Positions 7,595 through 9,396 of a stretch of DNA of 9,396 nt are shown piece after piece. The DNA comes from Nocardioidaceae bacterium (GTDB taxonomy: Bacteria; Actinomycetota; Actinomycetes; Propionibacteriales; Nocardioidaceae): contig JACCSH010000269.1 of the NCBI GenBank assembly GCA_013813125.1, forward strand, positions 1 through 9,396, read 5' to 3'. Position numbers and translations under genes: made by a program. Under the pieces are notes generated by a model, which did no database searches, was not told the origin of the DNA, and saw only the letters and a program-made list of their open reading frames with translations. Each line of letters starts with the position of its first letter. Within the stretch, counting starts at the first letter, position 1.

Positions 7595-7612
7595 CTGGGG
7601 GCCCGCCCCCAG
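7595..7612 (+). other. GC-rich hairpin in rpsD-rpoA gap
   Basis: CTGGGGG (7595-7601) pairs with CCCCCAG (7606-7612) around CCCG. It is a very stable seven-bp stem eight bases after the previous hairpin. It is not followed by Ts. Confidence 0.5.
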
Positions 7613-7627
7613 ACCCCCGTTATGGTT

Positions 7628-7645
7628 GAGGATACGAAGATCCTC
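7628..7645 (+). other. Third hairpin in rpsD-rpoA gap
   Basis: GAGGAT (7628-7633) pairs with ATCCTC (7640-7645) around a six-base loop. Confidence 0.4.
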
Positions 7646-7660
7646 GTCCGTGACGGGCCT

Positions 7661-7666
7661 GATAAT
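7661..7666 (+). promoter_or_regulatory. Possible -10 element before rpoA
   Basis: GATAAT sits at the start of an unusually AT-rich stretch (7661-7691) in this GC-rich region and differs from TATAAT by one base. No good -35 box lies 16-19 nt upstream. A separate rpoA promoter is possible but unproven. Confidence 0.3.
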
Positions 7667-7679
7667 TCATATATCTGCG

Positions 7680-7693
7680 CCTTCATATGAAGG
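7680..7693. repeat. 14-bp perfect palindrome before rpoA
   Basis: CCTTCATATGAAGG is fully self-complementary. It ends 24 nt before the rpoA GTG, between the AT-rich segment and the ribosome-binding site. It could be an operator or chance. Confidence 0.6.
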
Positions 7694-7700
7694 TTGGCGT

Positions 7701-7709
7701 AGGAAGGAA
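7701..7709 (+). promoter_or_regulatory. Ribosome-binding site of rpoA
   Basis: AGGAAGGAA lies 8 nt before GTG 7718 and supports this non-ATG start. Confidence 0.7.
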
Positions 7710-7717
7710 GAACTACT

Positions 7718-8734
7718 GTGCTTATCGCTCAGCGTCCGTCACTGTCCGAAGAGGTCGTCAACGAGAACCGGTCGCGGTTCGCGATCGAGCCGCTAGAGCC
7801 AGGTTTCGGCTATACGCTCGGCAACTCGCTTCGCCGTACCTTGCTCTCGTCCATCCCGGGCGCGGCCATCACTTCGATCCGAGTGGACTCGGTGCTTCAC
7901 GAGTTCACCACCATCGGCGGTGTCCGCGAGGATGTCACCGAAATCATTTTGAACCTCAAGCAGCTCGTCGTCTCGTCAGAGCACGACGAGCCGGTCACCA
8001 TGTATCTGCGCAAGCAGGGTCCGGGCCAGGTCACCGCAGCTGACATCGCGCCCCCCGCCGGCGTCGAGGTGTACAACACCGACCTGGTGATCGCAACGCT
8101 CAACGACCAGGGCAAGTTCGACATGGAACTGGTCGTGGAGCGCGGCCGAGGCTACGTTTCGGCAGTGCAGAACAAGGCCGGTGACACCGAGATCGGCCGG
8201 ATGCCAGTCGACTCGATCTACTCACCCGTCCTGAAGGTGACCTACAAGGTCGAAGCAACCCGAGTTGAGCAGCGCACTGACTTCGACCGCCTGATCATCG
8301 ACGTCGAGGCCAAGCCCTCGATGAAGCCGCGTGACGCGCTGGCCTCCGCCGGCAAGACGCTCGTCGAGCTGTTCGGCTTGGCGCGCGAGCTCAACGTTGA
8401 AGCCGAGGGCGTCGACATCGGGCCGTCACCGATCGACGAGCAGCTCGCAGCCGACTTGGCGCTGCCGGTTGAGGACCTCAACCTCACCGTGCGCTCCTAC
8501 AACTGTCTCAAGCGGGAGGGAATCCACACCGTGGGTGAGCTGCTCTCTCGTAGCGAGCAGGATCTGCTCGACATCCGCAACTTCGGGTCCAAGTCGATCG
8601 ACGAGGTCAAGGCAAAGCTGCACGAGATGGGCCTGTCGCTCAAGGACAGCGCACCCGGCTTCGACCCGAGCACCATCGTCGACACCTACGACGACGATGA
8701 TGACGTGAGCTTTGCGGAGGACGAGCAGTACTGA
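7718..8734 (+). CDS. rpoA: DNA-directed RNA polymerase subunit alpha
   Basis: The alpha dimer is the scaffold on which beta and beta' assemble, and its C-terminal domain contacts promoter DNA and activators. The product is 338 residues. The N-terminal domain (about 1-225) has [20 protein letters not shown] and TLLSSIPGA, the dimer interface. [16 protein letters not shown] and [20 protein letters not shown] contribute to beta/beta' contacts. A flexible linker follows, then the C-terminal domain (about 248-309). There [20 protein letters not shown] carries Arg259, Asn262 and Cys263, corresponding to the DNA-contacting Arg265/Asn268 region of E. coli. The tail ends in an acidic run ([14 protein letters not shown]) common in actinobacteria. 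The start is GTG with AGGAAGG upstream; [12 protein letters not shown] matches homologues. It is flanked by structured gaps on both sides. Confidence 0.98.
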   Translation: MLIAQRPSLSEEVVNENRSRFAIEPLEPGFGYTLGNSLRRTLLSSIPGAAITSIRVDSVLHEFTTIGGVREDVTEIILNLKQLVVSSEHDEPVTMYLRKQGPGQVTAADIAPPAGVEVYNTDLVIATLNDQGKFDMELVVERGRGYVSAVQNKAGDTEIGRMPVDSIYSPVLKVTYKVEATRVEQRTDFDRLIIDVEAKPSMKPRDALASAGKTLVELFGLARELNVEAEGVDIGPSPIDEQLAADLALPVEDLNLTVRSYNCLKREGIHTVGELLSRSEQDLLDIRNFGSKSIDEVKAKLHEMGLSLKDSAPGFDPSTIVDTYDDDDDVSFAEDEQY

Positions 8735-8754
8735 GCCCGCAGCGTGCTGCGGGC
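8735..8754 (+). terminator. Perfect hairpin abutting the rpoA stop
   Basis: GCCCGCAGC (8735-8743) pairs perfectly with GCTGCGGGC (8746-8754), starting one base after the TGA. Only scattered Ts follow (CAGTTCTGCTC), so it may end a fraction of transcripts or protect the rpoA mRNA end while rplQ is still read through. Confidence 0.5.
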
Positions 8755-8774
8755 CAGTTCTGCTCAGCCGAGGC

Positions 8775-8806
8775 GAGTTGTGACATGCCGAAGGCTGGCA
8801 CAACTC
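8775..8806 (+). other. Long hairpin in rpoA-rplQ gap
   Basis: GAGTTGTG (8775-8782) pairs perfectly with CACAACTC (8799-8806). Inside, across an internal loop, GCC (8787-8789) pairs with GGC (8793-8795) around GAA. The outer stem is not GC-rich, which makes a chance origin less likely than for the other stems. Confidence 0.55.
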
Positions 8807-8833
8807 AACCAAGCCAGCTGAGGATTCAGGCAG

Positions 8834-8865
8834 CAGGTGACCCGCCCCAACTATCCGGGTACCTG
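8834..8865 (+). other. Third hairpin in rpoA-rplQ gap
   Basis: CAGGT, a bulged G, then ACCCG (8834-8844) pair with CGGGTACCTG (8856-8865) around an 11-base loop: ten pairs in all. It ends 26 nt before the rplQ start. Confidence 0.5.
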
Positions 8866-8891
8866 ATACGGCTCGGGAGAGTGAGATCGAC

Positions 8892-9396
8892 ATGCCAACC
8901 CCCAAGAAGGGTCCCCGTCTCGGCGGAAGCCCCTCACACCAGAAAGCCATCTTGGCCAACCTGGCGACCAGCCTCTTCGAGCACGGTGCCATCACGACGA
9001 CCGAGGCGAAGGCGCGCGTCTTGCGTCCCTACGCAGAGCGGCTGATCACCAAGGCCAAACGTGGCGACCTGCATAACCGTCGCCAGGTTCTGTCTGTGAT
9101 TCGCGACAAGAGCGTCGTGCACGTGCTGTTCACAGAGATCGGGCCACGCTTCGCCGATCGTCCGGGCGGCTACACCCGCATCACCAAGATCGGTCCGCGC
9201 AAGGGCGACAACGCCCCCATGGCGGTGATTGCGTTGGTGACAGAGGAGGTCACTGCCGCGTCCCGCTCCAGCAGACCCTCACCGGCGGGCTCGAGCCGAT
9301 CCGCCGGCAGTGCCAGGACAACACCGACTGCTCCTGCTGTCAGCGGCGTCGAGGAACCCACTAGCGCGCCCGTTTCTGCCGGAGATGGTGCCGTCG
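8892..9396 (+). CDS. rplQ: 50S ribosomal protein L17, 3' end missing, extended tail
   Basis: L17 is a large-subunit assembly protein located near the exit of the peptide tunnel. The frame is open from ATG 8892 to the window end, 168 visible residues with no stop. The core (residues 1-118) has [19 protein letters not shown], then the signature [20 protein letters not shown], then [19 protein letters not shown] and [17 protein letters not shown]. After that comes a Ser/Thr/Pro/Ala-rich tail of at least 50 residues, where many bacteria stop at about 120 in total. Actinobacterial L17 commonly has such low-complexity tails, often Ala/Glu-rich; this one is Ser/Pro-rich. The ribosome-binding site is weak: GGGAG at 8875-8879 is 12 nt from the ATG. 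It is the last gene of the operon seen here. Confidence 0.96.
   Translation, partial: MPTPKKGPRLGGSPSHQKAILANLATSLFEHGAITTTEAKARVLRPYAERLITKAKRGDLHNRRQVLSVIRDKSVVHVLFTEIGPRFADRPGGYTRITKIGPRKGDNAPMAVIALVTEEVTAASRSSRPSPAGSSRSAGSARTTPTAPAVSGVEEPTSAPVSAGDGAV

Noticed and set aside
8785..9045. Short frame in the rpoA-rplQ gap that could be a leader peptide
   Set aside because: There is no ribosome-binding site before ATG 8785, and it overlaps rplQ out of frame; the sequence is better explained by the hairpin.

Overview
The window is a high-GC stretch of a bacterial chromosome carrying the distal half of the spc ribosomal-protein operon followed by the alpha operon, all on the + strand. The organism is almost certainly an actinobacterium (Actinomycetota). 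The evidence is GC-rich wobble positions, ATG/GTG starts, adk and map between secY and infA, a cysteine-free S4, an L17 with a C-terminal low-complexity tail, an alpha subunit ending in an acidic tail, and S5, SecY, IF-1 and RpoA sequences that read like Streptomyces or Nocardioides homologues. I cannot resolve the order or genus by reading alone.

Layout: rplF (L6, 5' end outside the window), rplR (L18), rpsE (S5), rpmD (L30), rplO (L15), a 238-nt gap, secY, adk, map, a 299-nt gap with candidate promoters, infA (IF-1), rpmJ (L36), a 203-nt gap, rpsM (S13), rpsK (S11), rpsD (S4), a 156-nt gap, rpoA (RNA polymerase alpha), a 157-nt gap, and rplQ (L17, 3' end outside the window). Several junctions overlap by 1 to 4 nt (rplF/rplR, rpsE/rpmD, secY/adk), which suggests translational coupling. 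No gene lies on the minus strand and I see no tRNA, rRNA, mobile element or CRISPR array.

How the genes work together: the ribosomal proteins, IF-1 and RNA polymerase alpha make up the expression machinery. SecY is the membrane channel for exported proteins, Map removes N-terminal methionine from new proteins, and Adk balances adenine nucleotides. All genes look intact where fully visible, with expected lengths and catalytic or metal-binding residues.

I found no new protein system here. What is least explained lies between the genes. The gaps before secY, rpsM, rpoA and rplQ hold strong hairpins, and two 14-bp perfect palindromes lie upstream of rpmJ and rpoA. These could be attenuators, RNA-processing sites or ribosomal-protein-binding leaders, but in GC-rich DNA some such structures arise by chance, and comparative data would be needed to decide.
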